Origin: Candidatus Baltobacteraceae bacterium
Lineage (GTDB): Bacteria > Vulcanimicrobiota > Vulcanimicrobiia > Vulcanimicrobiales > Vulcanimicrobiaceae
DNA length: 64,000 nt
Direction of reading: 5' to 3'
Assembly (NCBI GenBank): GCA_036489885.1
Contig: DASXEW010000001.1
Coordinates: 992,001 to 1,056,000 of the forward strand
Both the position numbers and the translations under genes were made by a program. Shown here piece by piece: positions 51,701 through 61,572 of this stretch. The notes under the pieces were generated by a model that made no database searches, had not been told where the DNA came from, and saw nothing but the letters and a program-made list of their open reading frames with translations. How positions within the stretch are numbered: the stretch's first letter is position 1; every line of letters starts with the position of its first letter.

Positions 51701-54700
51701 TAGGGTGGACCCTCGACGACGTTCACAGCACCAAAGATTCGCTCGAGCTCCTTGCGAACGCTCGCGCTTCCCGTGATCCCACGCTCAACGCGCCGGGATT
51801 CCGCGCCCACGTGCAATACGACCGGCACGGGTCCTGGGAATTCCACACATAAAGCGGCTAGCGCGTCGACCTGTTCGCGGCGGCCTACCGAAAGATGCCA
51901 ACCCGGGGGCAACGGGTCGCTCGCGGGACGAACGAACGGTGTCACCGTCGAGACCTGCATCGTCGCCTCCGGCGGGGCCTCCGTAGCTGCGGCGTTCCCG
52001 GGGCGCTCGCGCACACGTATGCGCCCTGAAAGAACGACGATGTGATCCTGCACGAACGGCGCTTGTAATTCATCGTAGAGCTTCGGATAGACGACGCACT
52101 CGATGCTGCCGCTCATGTCTTCGAGCGTCGCGATCAGCATTTGTGACTGCGCGCGAGTGAGCGTCCGGCGCACGTGCGTCAAAAGACCGGCGATGGTGAC
52201 GGCCTCTTCTTCGGTCCGTGTCTTCGCATCGCGAATATTGATCGCCCCGCTGCGTGCGAGAGCCTCGGCGATGTCCGCCAGCGGATGTCCGGAGAGAAAC
52301 ACGCCGAGCGTGTCACGTTCCCAGCCAAGCATCTCTAGCGGATGCGGTGCTGCGAGGTTGCGCAACTTCGGCGCGATCTTCGCGGTGCCGTTCGACTCGC
52401 CGAACAATGAGACTTGACCCAGCTCGCGCTCGCGCGCGTGCGCCGCGGCCAGATCGAGCGCCGCATCGATCGCGTCAAGCAGCTGAGCGCGATTGCCCTC
52501 GAGTGAGTCAAGCGCCCCCGATTTCACGAGCGCTTCGAAGACGCGCCGATTGGCGTGCTTCGGATCGACGCGGCCGGCGAACTCGAAGATGCCTGTGAAC
52601 CTGCCACCTTCTTCGCGCGCGTCTAAGATCGAGCGCACCGCATTCTCGCCAACGCCCTTGATCGCTGCCAAGCCGAATCGGATCTGCCCGATCCCGCCAT
52701 CCGCGAGCGAGGTGAAGTCGACCAACGACTCATTGACGTCGGGCGGCAGCACGGTGATTCCGATCTTGCGCGCTTCATCGATGTACTCGACGAGCTTGTC
52801 GGTCTTGTCTTTCACCGAGGTCATCAGTGCGGAGAGATATTGGAGCGGGTAGTTCGCTTTCAGATACGCCGTTTGATAAGCGATCCAGCCATATGCGACC
52901 GCGTGGGCCTTGTTGAAACCGTAGCCCGCAAAGGGCTCGATGAACGTGAATATCTCATTTGCAACGCGACGGTCCACGCCCTCACGTTCCGCACCGGCCA
53001 AGAATTTCTCGCGGTAGATCGGAACCTGATCTTTGAGCTTCTTGCCCACGACCTTGCGCAACTCATCAGCTTCGGACATCGAGAATCCGGCGATGTCACG
53101 CGCGATTTGCATGATCGATTCTTGATAGATTGCGATTCCGTAGGTGTCGCGCAGAATCGGCTCGAGCTTAGGATGCACGTACGTTGTCGGCTCGCGTCCG
53201 TGCTTGCGCGCGATATATTTCGGGATCCATTCCATCGGTCCGGGCCGATAGAGGGCCACGAGCGCGACGACGTCGTCGAACGAGTTCGGTCGCAGCTCGG
53301 TGACGACGCGCTTCATCCCCTCGGATTCCAGCTGGAAGACCCCGATCGTCTCCGCGCGGCTGAGCATCTCGAACGTCTTCTGGTCGTCGTCCGGAATCTT
53401 CTCGAGATCGAAGTCCGGGCTCGTCGTGCGCCGGATTTCGTCGGACGCGTTCTTCATGACGGTGAGATTGCGAAGCCCCAGAAAGTCCATCTTGAGCAGG
53501 CCGATCTTCTCGACCCATCCCATGTCGTATTGCGTGTTGACGTCGCCTTCGCCCAGCTTGATCAGCGGTGCATAGTCTATCAACGGCCCCTTCGAGATCA
53601 CCACCCCGGCCGCGTGCGTCGAAGCGTGACGCGCCATCCCCTCGATCGTACGCGCCGTATCGCACAGCTCGCGAATCTGCGCGTTCATATCGTAGAGCGA
53701 ACGCAGTTCGGGAATCGATGCGAGCGCTTGTTCGATCGTCAAGCCTCCCGGACCGGAGGGGATCAGCTTCGCAACGCGGTCGACGTCTTGCAGGGGAACG
53801 CCGAGCGCGCGCCCTGCGTCGCGGACTGCAGCACGCGCAGCCATCGTCCCAAACGTGACGATTTGCGCGACACGTTCGGTGCCGTATTTTTCCGTCACGT
53901 AACGGATGACTTCGTCGCGGCGATCGACACAGAAATCGGTGTCGATATCCGGCATCGAGATCCGATCGGGGTTGAGGAACCGTTCGAAGATCAGCTTGAA
54001 CTTGAGCGGGTCGAGGTTCGTAATTCCAAGACAGTACGACGCGACGGAACCCACGGCAGAACCACGACCCGGCCCGACCGGAATATCATTGTCGCGCGCG
54101 TACTTGATGAAATCCCAAACGATCAGGAAGTACGAGGCGTAGCCCATCTTCTTGATGACCGAGAGCTCGTAGTCGAGCCGCTCTTGCAGCGAGGCATCGT
54201 TCGCGGCGCGTTCCTGACCGTAGCGTTCGCTCAAGCCCTCGAGGCACAGCTCGCGGAGATAGTCGTCCGGCGATCGTTCTACCGGGAGCAAATCGCCGCT
54301 GACCGCATCGGCTATCGCTATCGAGGTCGCGACCGCTGCGTCGCGCCCGAGACTGAACAGTGACGGCGCCGTAGTGGCGCGCGGCGGCACCGGATAGTCG
54401 GGAAGATGAAACACCTTTTCGGGAATCTTGATGTCGATGCGCTTTGCGATCGCGATCGTATTGTCGCAAGCGTCCGGGAGGTCGGCAAAGAGCTCGCGCA
54501 TTTCGCTCGCCGACTTGACGTAGTACTCCGGCGTGGAAAACTTCAGCCGGTTGGTGTCGGCGACTTGTTTCCCCGTCCCGATGCAAAGCAGCACGTCGTG
54601 CGCGACGGCGTCGTCACGCTGCAGGTAGTGTGAGTCGTTGGTCGCGACCAGTGGAATGTTCAGCTCGTGCGCGACCTTGATCAAACCCGTATTGATCGCA

Positions 54701-55248
54701 TCTTCCTCAGGCATCCCGTGACGCATGATTTCGATATAGAAACGGTCACCGAAGATGTCCAAATACGTGCGCGCGGCTCGTTTGGAGCCTTCGTAGTCGT
54801 TCTTCAGCAGCGGCGCCGCGCACAAGCCCGACATGCAGCCTGAAAGAACGATGAGGCCATCGTTGTGCTGCGCCAGCAAATCGAGATCGATTCGCGGCTT
54901 GTAATAGTAGCCTTCGAGAAAGCCTTTTGAGATCAGAGCGACGAGATTGCGGTACCCGACGAGATCGGCTGCGAGAAGTGTGACGTGCGCCTCATCTCGC
55001 ACCGTCCGGTCGAAGCGACCTCGGGGAGCGATGTACGCCTCGCACCCGACGATGGGGGTAAGCCCGTGATCCTTCGCCGCGTAGTAGAATTCCATCGCGC
55101 CGAACATTACGCCGTGATCTGTGAGCGCAACGGCGGGTGCTCCGTCCTGGGCGGACCGCTTGCAAAGCGCATCGACGCGACATGCGCCATCGAGCAAAGA
55201 GTACTCGCTGTGCACGTGAAGGTGGACGAAGGAGTTCAAACCGCTCAC
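51700..55248 (-). CDS. dnaE: DNA polymerase III alpha subunit, DnaE1 type
   Basis: 1182 aa, GTG start at 55248. The PHP domain begins FVHLHVHSEYSLLDGACRVD. The palm carries the catalytic Asp motif ISMPDIDTDFCVDRRDEV, with GPGRGSAVGSVASYCLGIT upstream. The fingers follow, and LYRPGPMEWIPKYIARKHG is typical. An OB-fold domain (VRRTLTRAQSQMLIATLEDM) and a C-terminal part end the protein. It is the main replicative polymerase, and the length and domain order fit DnaE1. It is the first gene of a nine-gene run reaching ftsZ. Confidence 0.97.
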   Translation of the reverse strand: MSGLNSFVHLHVHSEYSLLDGACRVDALCKRSAQDGAPAVALTDHGVMFGAMEFYYAAKDHGLTPIVGCEAYIAPRGRFDRTVRDEAHVTLLAADLVGYRNLVALISKGFLEGYYYKPRIDLDLLAQHNDGLIVLSGCMSGLCAAPLLKNDYEGSKRAARTYLDIFGDRFYIEIMRHGMPEEDAINTGLIKVAHELNIPLVATNDSHYLQRDDAVAHDVLLCIGTGKQVADTNRLKFSTPEYYVKSASEMRELFADLPDACDNTIAIAKRIDIKIPEKVFHLPDYPVPPRATTAPSLFSLGRDAAVATSIAIADAVSGDLLPVERSPDDYLRELCLEGLSERYGQERAANDASLQERLDYELSVIKKMGYASYFLIVWDFIKYARDNDIPVGPGRGSAVGSVASYCLGITNLDPLKFKLIFERFLNPDRISMPDIDTDFCVDRRDEVIRYVTEKYGTERVAQIVTFGTMAARAAVRDAGRALGVPLQDVDRVAKLIPSGPGGLTIEQALASIPELRSLYDMNAQIRELCDTARTIEGMARHASTHAAGVVISKGPLIDYAPLIKLGEGDVNTQYDMGWVEKIGLLKMDFLGLRNLTVMKNASDEIRRTTSPDFDLEKIPDDDQKTFEMLSRAETIGVFQLESEGMKRVVTELRPNSFDDVVALVALYRPGPMEWIPKYIARKHGREPTTYVHPKLEPILRDTYGIAIYQESIMQIARDIAGFSMSEADELRKVVGKKLKDQVPIYREKFLAGAEREGVDRRVANEIFTFIEPFAGYGFNKAHAVAYGWIAYQTAYLKANYPLQYLSALMTSVKDKTDKLVEYIDEARKIGITVLPPDVNESLVDFTSLADGGIGQIRFGLAAIKGVGENAVRSILDAREEGGRFTGIFEFAGRVDPKHANRRVFEALVKSGALDSLEGNRAQLLDAIDAALDLAAAHARERELGQVSLFGESNGTAKIAPKLRNLAAPHPLEMLGWERDTLGVFLSGHPLADIAEALARSGAINIRDAKTRTEEEAVTIAGLLTHVRRTLTRAQSQMLIATLEDMSGSIECVVYPKLYDELQAPFVQDHIVVLSGRIRVRERPGNAAATEAPPEATMQVSTVTPFVRPASDPLPPGWHLSVGRREQVDALAALCVEFPGPVPVVLHVGAESRRVERGITGSASVRKELERIFGAVNVVEGPP

Positions 55249-55305
55249 AAGGGTTCTTGCGCGGCATAGGACTGCCCTCGGAGGCCTCCGAAGCCGCTTG
55301 TTATA

Positions 55306-56400
55306 GTGGCCGATCCCACTGTTCTTTCGCTCGACGAGTTACGAGCGCGTATCGACGAGCTCGAACGGCGCCTTTCCGAGGTTGAATCGGAGCGCAACGA
55401 GCTTGCTGCTGAAAACGCGGAGCTTCTGGTTTTCCAGCAGGTTCTCTCGACGATCAACGCGAGCTTGGCGATCGATGACATTCTCTCAATTGTAATCCGC
55501 GGCGTGCGTGAAGCGCTACGCTTCCGCCGGATCATTTTGTTCGACATGGTCGAAGGCCGCGCGCGCCGCCGCCTGGAGACCAACAACGAAGGCAACGTCG
55601 TCCCCTCGCGCTCCGGCGATTTCCGCGAGAGCTCGTCGCTGCGCGGCGTGGTCCAGCGGACGATCGACTACCATCTCGGCTCCTCCGGCGACGGCGAATC
55701 GCCGGTCGGGGGAACGAAGGGCGCGTACGCGCTCGTCCCGATGATCAGCCGCGATATCGTGCGCGGCGTCTTGTATGTCGAAGGCCCTCCGACCGAGGGG
55801 ATCACCGACATGCAGGTGCGGATGCTGATCGACTTCGGATCGCAAGCGGCGATCGCAATCGAAAACGCACAGCTGCTCGCCGAGACGCAACAGCTTGCCA
55901 TGACGGATTCTCTAACAGGGCTTCTCAATCGGCGCGCCCTCGAGCAGATGCTCGACCGAGAGCTGCTCAACGCCGAGCGCTACAACGCGCACCTCGCCTT
56001 CTTCATCTTCGATCTGGACGATCTCAAGACGATCAACGATACCGGCGGGCATCCCGCGGGTGACGCCGCCCTAAAGGCGCTGGCCGAAGTTCTTAAAGGA
56101 AGCGCGCGTAAGGGCGACATCGTGGCCCGCTACGCCGGCGACGAATTCGTCCTGGTTCTCACCAACACGAATCGGCCAGCTGCCGTCCGCGGCGTCGAAC
56201 GCGTCTTCACAAACCTCGATCGCCACCACGTCAAAGCCTCGGCGGGCGCCGCTATCTTCCCGAACGACGGAACCGACGGGAAAGCGCTATTCCGCTCGGC
56301 CGACGCCGCGCTCTACGTCTCAAAGCAAGCCGGCAAGAACCGCTTCTTTTTCTTCGACGCGTTAACGCAAGCCGCGCAAGCGTCACGTCAACGGGGTTAG
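55306..56400 (+). CDS. Diguanylate cyclase with coiled coil and GAF domain
   Basis: 364 aa, GTG start. Residues 8-42 are a coiled coil ([20 protein letters not shown]). A GAF domain spans about 45-195. The GGDEF domain covers about 200-355 and contains MTDSLTGLLNRRALEQM and the active-site loop AGDEF (277-281). An inhibitory RxxD site (268-271) lies exactly five residues before it, so product inhibition is expected. It makes c-di-GMP from two GTP. It converges on a PilZ gene, a likely receptor. Confidence 0.93.
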   Translation: MADPTVLSLDELRARIDELERRLSEVESERNELAAENAELLVFQQVLSTINASLAIDDILSIVIRGVREALRFRRIILFDMVEGRARRRLETNNEGNVVPSRSGDFRESSSLRGVVQRTIDYHLGSSGDGESPVGGTKGAYALVPMISRDIVRGVLYVEGPPTEGITDMQVRMLIDFGSQAAIAIENAQLLAETQQLAMTDSLTGLLNRRALEQMLDRELLNAERYNAHLAFFIFDLDDLKTINDTGGHPAGDAALKALAEVLKGSARKGDIVARYAGDEFVLVLTNTNRPAAVRGVERVFTNLDRHHVKASAGAAIFPNDGTDGKALFRSADAALYVSKQAGKNRFFFFDALTQAAQASRQRG

Positions 56401-56409
56401 TAGCCGGCT

Positions 56410-57087
56410 CTAGTCGACGTCGATGAGCTTGGTGTGCCCGTCGTCGCAGCTGACGAGCACGTTCGTCATGTGATCGACGACGGTCTGCAGCGTGCGGTCG
56501 GTGCACCGGCTGCGCACACGCAGCCACACATACGGCGCGCCTTGCCGCATGGTGTATTTCACGAAGTTGTATTCGATCAGCGGCAGTCTGTTCTCGGAGT
56601 ACGGATCGATGCGGCTCTTGGCGAGCAGCGCTTCGGCGATCTTATCTTGGGTCTGCTGCGTGATCAGCGAGTCGCGTTGCGCAGCCGAGAGCGTCGTGCC
56701 CTCGGAGAAGTCGGCGTTGTTCTCGACCGTCCACAACATGAGACGATCCCAGTCGTCATCGGCAATCGACTTCAGCTTTAGCCCGTAGCGGAAGTGATCG
56801 ACGCCCTTCACTTTGACGACGTCGCTCCAACGGACAGTCCCGATCACCGTGAACGGTTTTGCCTGAATAACGGCGCCGAGCATGAGCTCGGCGGAAAGAT
56901 CCTTGACCGGCTGCTGCAAGAGAACGCAGAGCCCGCCTCCGCTGATATCCAGCCCTACGAGCGGTACTCGCTCACCCGGGGTGGCGTAGTAGACGCCCTG
57001 AAAAGGCTTTGTCCGACGAAAAAATTTCCGCCGGTTCGGAGTGGACGGCTGCTGCGGCGTCGTGGTCGCCGAGGTCGTCTTAGCCAC
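56410..57087 (-). CDS. PilZ-domain c-di-GMP receptor-like protein
   Basis: 225 aa, GTG start. PilZ signature residues are complete: R20-x3-R24 in RRKFFRRTKP and D47-x-S49-x-x-G in LDISGGGLCV. About 100 further residues (WTVENNADFSEGTTLSAAQR and after) form a second region of unknown fold, with two Cys near the end. The protein probably binds c-di-GMP and relays it. It is convergent with the cyclase at 55306 and divergent from the desaturase. Confidence 0.88.
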   Translation of the reverse strand: MAKTTSATTTPQQPSTPNRRKFFRRTKPFQGVYYATPGERVPLVGLDISGGGLCVLLQQPVKDLSAELMLGAVIQAKPFTVIGTVRWSDVVKVKGVDHFRYGLKLKSIADDDWDRLMLWTVENNADFSEGTTLSAAQRDSLITQQTQDKIAEALLAKSRIDPYSENRLPLIEYNFVKYTMRQGAPYVWLRVRSRCTDRTLQTVVDHMTNVLVSCDDGHTKLIDVD

Positions 57088-57167
57088 CGTCGCTATTTAA
57101 GCGTAAGCCGCCGCGTATGCCTGCCCGCATGGCCGGAAGACCTCCCATTTTACAAAAACTTACAGGG

Positions 57168-57214
57168 GGAAGGCCAGCCGGGAAAGGGGAAGCCGCCGTG
57201 CGGCCCAGCCTTCC
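57168..57214 (+). promoter_or_regulatory. Paired-stem leader upstream of the desaturase (possible regulatory RNA)
   Basis: GGAAGGC (57168-57174) pairs with GCCTTCC (57208-57214), enclosing a second perfect hairpin GCCGC-CGT-GCGGC (57192-57204). Nineteen bases later comes the GGAGGG ribosome site of the desaturase. It does not match a riboswitch consensus I know. It may be a regulatory leader, a protein-binding site or chance in GC-rich DNA. Confidence 0.4.
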
Positions 57215-57244
57215 AGAGCCGGTCGCCATTTCGGAGGGACAGTT

Positions 57245-58114
57245 TTGCGTCTCAAGCGCCATCAAGCCACAGGCATTGGCCTGCTGCTCATCCACGTCAT
57301 CGCCCTCGCAGCATTCTTGCCGATGTTTTTCAGCTGGTCGGCCTTGTTGGTCGCCTTCGTCTTATACAACATAACGGCGCTGGGGATCACCCTCTGTTAT
57401 CATCGTACGCTTACGCACCGCGGGTTACGCTTGAACACTGCGGCCGAATACGTCGGCGTGATTTTCGGCGCGCTCGCGTTGCAAGGCGGGCCAATCGAAT
57501 GGGTCTCGACGCATCGCAAGCATCATGCATTCTCGGACGGCGAGGACGATCCACACACGATGGCCCGCGGTTTCCTGTGGGCGCATTGCTCGTGGCTCTT
57601 CCGTCAAAATGCCAAGATGTGCACCGAGGCGGATGTGCGCCACTTCGCGCCGGACGTCGTCGACGTTCCGTTCTATCGTTGGGTCGATCGCAACACGCTT
57701 TGGCTGCAAATCGCGCTGGGCGTTGGGCTTTTGGCTGTGGGCGGCTGGTCGTGGGTGATTTGGGGAATCTTTGCACGCCTGGTCGTTTGCTATCACATTA
57801 CGTGGATGATCAACAGCGTCGCCCATATGATCGGCTACCGTTCATTCAAGACGACCGATCTTTCAACGAATTGCTGGTGGCTCGCGCTCCTGTCGTGGGG
57901 CGAAGGCTGGCACAACAACCACCACGCGTTTCCGTTCTCGGCACGTTTCGGACTGCGCTGGTTCGAGTTCGATCCGACCTGGCTGATGCTGCGCGTATTG
58001 CGCCTGATGCATCTCGCCCATGAGATCAAGATTCCCACGCGCGAAATGCTCGAGCGCCTGCGCAACCCCGCGAAGCAGAAGCGGGCCGCGCGCGCCGCAA
58101 AAGTTTCAGCCTAG
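57245..58114 (+). CDS. Acyl-CoA/acyl-lipid desaturase (Delta-9 type)
   Basis: 289 aa, TTG start with GGAGGGA upstream. The three His boxes are HRTLTHR (after TLCYHRT), HRKHH in EWVSTHRKHHAFSD, and HNNHH in GWHNNHHAFP. Four hydrophobic segments surround them. It inserts a cis double bond into saturated acyl chains using O2 and a di-iron center, raising membrane fluidity. It is divergent from the PilZ gene, with a 157-base gap that contains the paired stems described above. Confidence 0.92.
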   Translation: MRLKRHQATGIGLLLIHVIALAAFLPMFFSWSALLVAFVLYNITALGITLCYHRTLTHRGLRLNTAAEYVGVIFGALALQGGPIEWVSTHRKHHAFSDGEDDPHTMARGFLWAHCSWLFRQNAKMCTEADVRHFAPDVVDVPFYRWVDRNTLWLQIALGVGLLAVGGWSWVIWGIFARLVVCYHITWMINSVAHMIGYRSFKTTDLSTNCWWLALLSWGEGWHNNHHAFPFSARFGLRWFEFDPTWLMLRVLRLMHLAHEIKIPTREMLERLRNPAKQKRAARAAKVSA

Positions 58115-58117
58115 GGC

Positions 58118-59305
58118 TTACCGGCGATACTGCGCTAAGAGCGCGCGAACGCGCGGGTGCGGTAATCCGTAGAGTACCCAACCGTCGGCTCCAACCATAG
58201 TGCGCGCACTCCAGAGCGCATCGTAAACGGCAGATTCTGCTGCATCGGCAGTTGCCGAATAAAGCGCATCGATGTGGTGTTCGTCCTCGTCTATGGTTTC
58301 GGTCTGCTTGCCGGGGTTGCGCCGCGTCAAATTCGTCGTGCTGAACCCCAAAACGAAATCACCGCTGGAAATCAGCGAGGACCATCCCGCTTTCCCCAAG
58401 CCGAACGCGACTCGTTGGATCATCGCGTGCAAGATGTGTGAATCGATCGGTGCATCGGTCGCAACGATGACGTTGATGCTTCCACCGGCTATGCGGCCGC
58501 GCCCCGCGAGATATCCGACGCGGCGCCGAAAGCTTCGAACGACCGGTAGCAATTCGTGACGCATGATCATGCCGATCGGGACGCCGGCGATCGTCAGTCG
58601 TTCGCGCGAGCCGCCGTTGAGATTCAGCAAGACGCCGACGGTATAGCCTCCCAAGTTCGCCGGAAGCACGCGCGACGCTGAGCCGATCCCACCTTTGAAC
58701 GAGAATCCGTGCATCCCCGTGCCCGCCCCGACGTTGCCACGCGCGAACTGCCCGCTCCCGGCACGATTGAGAAGTGGCGGAATTTCCGTCGCCAAAACAT
58801 GACGTCCCTGATCGTCATTCATGCCCTGGTCGTCGCATTCTCCGACGACGGGCAATGGTACGTCTTCAGTAATGCCGATGTCGGGATACTGCTGTATCAT
58901 CCAGCTTTCGACACCGTCTGCAACCCGCGGAACGTTCATCGTCCCGGTCAACAAGATCGGGTGCTCGATGAAGCCGGATTCTTCTATCCAATGTGTCCCT
59001 GTAAATTCACCGTTGCCGTTGAGAGCATAAAACGCCGCGGCACAGCGTTGCGTCCATGGATCGCGATTTTGAAGGATTGCAGTCGCACCCGTACGCACCG
59101 GACCGATTCCCGGACGAAGCGCTCCGCTTCCCGAGATCTTCGTGAGATGCGCAACGCGCACGCCGGCGACATCCGTGATTCCGTCGACGTTGCCGCTCGG
59201 GAACGACCCGGAATGCAATGCTGCCGGCTTCGCGCCCGCGGCATAAACCATGGCCGGAGCAAGCATCCAGCCAGCGCTAAGGGTAAGAGCCGTGCTACGT
59301 CTCAC
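58118..59305 (-). CDS. P1-family (DmpA/BapA) aminopeptidase, exported
   Basis: 395 aa. A signal peptide is likely (STALTLSAGWMLAPAMVYAA). GITDVAGVRVAHLTKISGSG is the family's start of the mature domain, and GNVGAGTGMHGFSFKGGIG is followed by SASR, where self-cleavage makes the Ser nucleophile of the beta subunit. Later MIMRHELLPVVRSFRRRVG and STTN are typical. Members cleave N-terminal D- or beta-amino acids. It is convergent with the desaturase, four bases apart, and divergent from pckA. Confidence 0.87.
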   Translation of the reverse strand: MRRSTALTLSAGWMLAPAMVYAAGAKPAALHSGSFPSGNVDGITDVAGVRVAHLTKISGSGALRPGIGPVRTGATAILQNRDPWTQRCAAAFYALNGNGEFTGTHWIEESGFIEHPILLTGTMNVPRVADGVESWMIQQYPDIGITEDVPLPVVGECDDQGMNDDQGRHVLATEIPPLLNRAGSGQFARGNVGAGTGMHGFSFKGGIGSASRVLPANLGGYTVGVLLNLNGGSRERLTIAGVPIGMIMRHELLPVVRSFRRRVGYLAGRGRIAGGSINVIVATDAPIDSHILHAMIQRVAFGLGKAGWSSLISSGDFVLGFSTTNLTRRNPGKQTETIDEDEHHIDALYSATADAAESAVYDALWSARTMVGADGWVLYGLPHPRVRALLAQYRR

Positions 59306-59466
59306 AAGTTAACTCCCAGCTGCGACAATCGTCGGTAAGGCTGCCAGGTGTACACACGTTGCGAGAGGGTTGCACTACCGGAGCCCGCTAAGGTTCTAAT
59401 TACCTCCCAGACGGGAACGACAATTTCCGTGACCTTTCCTCTCTCGAAGAAGGAGTGACCATTCCC

Positions 59467-61080
59467 ATGATCCTGACCGTGAATGATGTTGCGGGACCGA
59501 TTGATGTCGATCTCGCCTCCATCGGGATCAAACCGGGCGGCCGCGTTTTTCGAAATCTCTCGGTTGCGGAGCTTTACGAGCACGCGCTTCGACGGGATGA
59601 AGGCGCAATCGGCGCGAGCGGGCAGCTGATCGTCGACACCGGAAAACACACCGGTCGCTCGCCCAAGGACAAGTTCTTCGTCAAAGAGCCTTCGAGCGAG
59701 AAATACATCGATTGGGGCACCACCAACAAGCCGATCGATGAAGCGAAGTTTGATGCGCTCATGGCGCGCGTCGCCGATTACCTGAGCCGCAAAGATCTCT
59801 ATGTTCTCGATTGCAACGTCGGAGCGGATCCCCGTTACAAGCTCAACGTACGCGTCGTAACGGAGCTCGCATGGCAAAATCTCTTTGCACGCGATCTGTT
59901 CATCGTCCCCGAAGAAGTCCCGGCTGATTTCAAACCGGATTTCACGGTTGTTGACGCCGCGCTTTTCGATGCCGATCCGGCACGCGACGGCACGAATTCC
60001 TCGACGTTCATTCTCGTCAACCTTGCCAAGAAGATCGTTTTGATCGGCGGAACGCGCTATGCGGGCGAAATCAAGAAATCGGTCTTCACGATCATGAACG
60101 CACTTTTACCGCTCAAGAACGTGTTGAGTATGCACGCTTCCGCGAACGTCGGGCCTTCGGGCGACGTCGCAATCTTCTTCGGCCTCTCGGGCACCGGTAA
60201 GACGACGCTCTCGGCCGACTCGCGCCGGCCGCTCATCGGCGACGACGAACACGGCTGGTCACTCGATGACGGCGTATTCAATTTCGAGGGTGGGTGCTAC
60301 GCAAAGGTGATTCGCCTCTCGCAGAGCGCCGAGCCCGAGATTTGGGCCGCCTCGCACCGCTTTGGAACCGTGCTCGAGAACGTCGTCTTCGACGAGAAGA
60401 CGCGGGAGCTAAAGCTCGATGAACAATCGAAGACCGAGAACACGCGCTCGGCATATCCGCTCGACTACATTCCGAACGTGCATCCCGGTTCGCGCGCGGG
60501 TCACGCGCGCGCCATCGTCATGTTGACGGCCGACGCGTTCGGTGTGTTGCCGCCGATCTCGAAGATGACACCCGAGCAGGCAATGTACCACTTCCTCTCA
60601 GGGTACACCGCGAAAGTTGCCGGCACGGAGCGTGGCGTCAACGAGCCTGAGGCCACGTTCTCGACGTGCTTCGGTGCGCCGTTCATGGTGCATCCGCCGA
60701 CGACGTATGCGAGGATGCTCGGCGAGCGCATTCAGAAATTCAACGTAAGCTGCTGGCTGGTGAACACCGGTTGGACTGGCGGCCCGTACGGCGTCGGTTC
60801 GCGCATGAAGATTGAATACACGCGCGCCATGGTCAATGCCGCAATCGAAGGAAAGCTCGACGCCGGCATTACCTTCAAGCCCGAGCCCTTCTTCGGCTTA
60901 CAGATTCCCTCGAGCGTGCCGGGAGTTCCGAGCGAAGTGCTCGATCCGCGTGCATCCTGGGCCGACAAAGCTGCGTACGACGCACAAGCGAAAAAGCTCG
61001 CGAAACTCTTCGCGGACAATTTCACGAAGTACGCCGCACAGGCCGGGGACGCGGTCAACGCGATCGCGATCCGGCCCTAG
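59467..61080 (+). CDS. pckA: Phosphoenolpyruvate carboxykinase (ATP)
   Basis: 537 aa from ATG 59467; an in-frame GTG at 59455 sits directly on the AAGGAG box. Motifs: [19 protein letters not shown] at the N-terminus, the P-loop [20 protein letters not shown], the kinase-specific [20 protein letters not shown], and [17 protein letters not shown]. It makes PEP from oxaloacetate and ATP, the first step of gluconeogenesis. The 5' region (59306-59466) has only a weak TTGCAC/TCTAAT pair with a 19-base spacer, so the promoter is uncertain. Confidence 0.97.
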   Translation: MILTVNDVAGPIDVDLASIGIKPGGRVFRNLSVAELYEHALRRDEGAIGASGQLIVDTGKHTGRSPKDKFFVKEPSSEKYIDWGTTNKPIDEAKFDALMARVADYLSRKDLYVLDCNVGADPRYKLNVRVVTELAWQNLFARDLFIVPEEVPADFKPDFTVVDAALFDADPARDGTNSSTFILVNLAKKIVLIGGTRYAGEIKKSVFTIMNALLPLKNVLSMHASANVGPSGDVAIFFGLSGTGKTTLSADSRRPLIGDDEHGWSLDDGVFNFEGGCYAKVIRLSQSAEPEIWAASHRFGTVLENVVFDEKTRELKLDEQSKTENTRSAYPLDYIPNVHPGSRAGHARAIVMLTADAFGVLPPISKMTPEQAMYHFLSGYTAKVAGTERGVNEPEATFSTCFGAPFMVHPPTTYARMLGERIQKFNVSCWLVNTGWTGGPYGVGSRMKIEYTRAMVNAAIEGKLDAGITFKPEPFFGLQIPSSVPGVPSEVLDPRASWADKAAYDAQAKKLAKLFADNFTKYAAQAGDAVNAIAIRP

Positions 61081-61090
61081 CTCACCTCGC

Positions 61091-61513
61091 CTAAGGAGAG
61101 CCTAAGCCGAGCGCTTTTAAGAGTATTCGCTTCGGGCGCTGACCGTCGAATTCGCCGTAATGCACGCGTTCCCACGGACCAAAATCCAGCTTGCCGCCGG
61201 TTACCGGAACGACGACCTGATGCCCGAGGATCATCCGCTTGAGGTGTGCGTCGGCATTGTCTTCGCCCGTTTCGTGATGCTTGTAATCCGGTTTGTTCGG
61301 GGCGAGCTCTTCAAGCCAGGCGGCGATGTCCTTCCACAAGCCCGGCTCGTGATCGTTCACGAAGATGCTGGCGGTTATGTGCATCGCCGTGACCAAGATC
61401 ATGCCATCGTTCAATTTCGATTTTACGCAGAAACGCTGGACCTCATCGGTGATGTCGATGATCTCGTAGCGCTTCGCGGTCTTCATCGTGAGATATTCGG
61501 TGTACGCGATCAT
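61091..61513 (-). CDS. YjbQ/UPF0047 family protein
   Basis: 140 aa. [39 protein letters not shown] and the C-terminal [19 protein letters not shown] carry the conserved His/Glu/Asp set of the family. The E. coli YjbQ member has thiamine-phosphate synthase side activity; the main role is unclear. It is convergent with pckA, separated by about 10 bases. Confidence 0.9.
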   Translation of the reverse strand: MIAYTEYLTMKTAKRYEIIDITDEVQRFCVKSKLNDGMILVTAMHITASIFVNDHEPGLWKDIAAWLEELAPNKPDYKHHETGEDNADAHLKRMILGHQVVVPVTGGKLDFGPWERVHYGEFDGQRPKRILLKALGLGSP

Positions 61514-61572
61514 GCGTGTGGTTTGCGAGAATTCGCTGAGGGCTCCTCGCGCGGCGGGGCGAACTGGCCGCC

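Noticed and set aside
52840-54363. 507-codon plus-strand open frame
   Set aside because: It lies wholly antisense to dnaE, has no domain and arises from GC-rich codon bias.
56794-58023. 409-codon plus-strand open frame
   Set aside because: Shares bases with the PilZ and desaturase genes in other frames and shows no family motif.
59302-59877. 191-codon minus-strand open frame over the pckA start
   Set aside because: Antisense to the conserved N-terminus of PEP carboxykinase.
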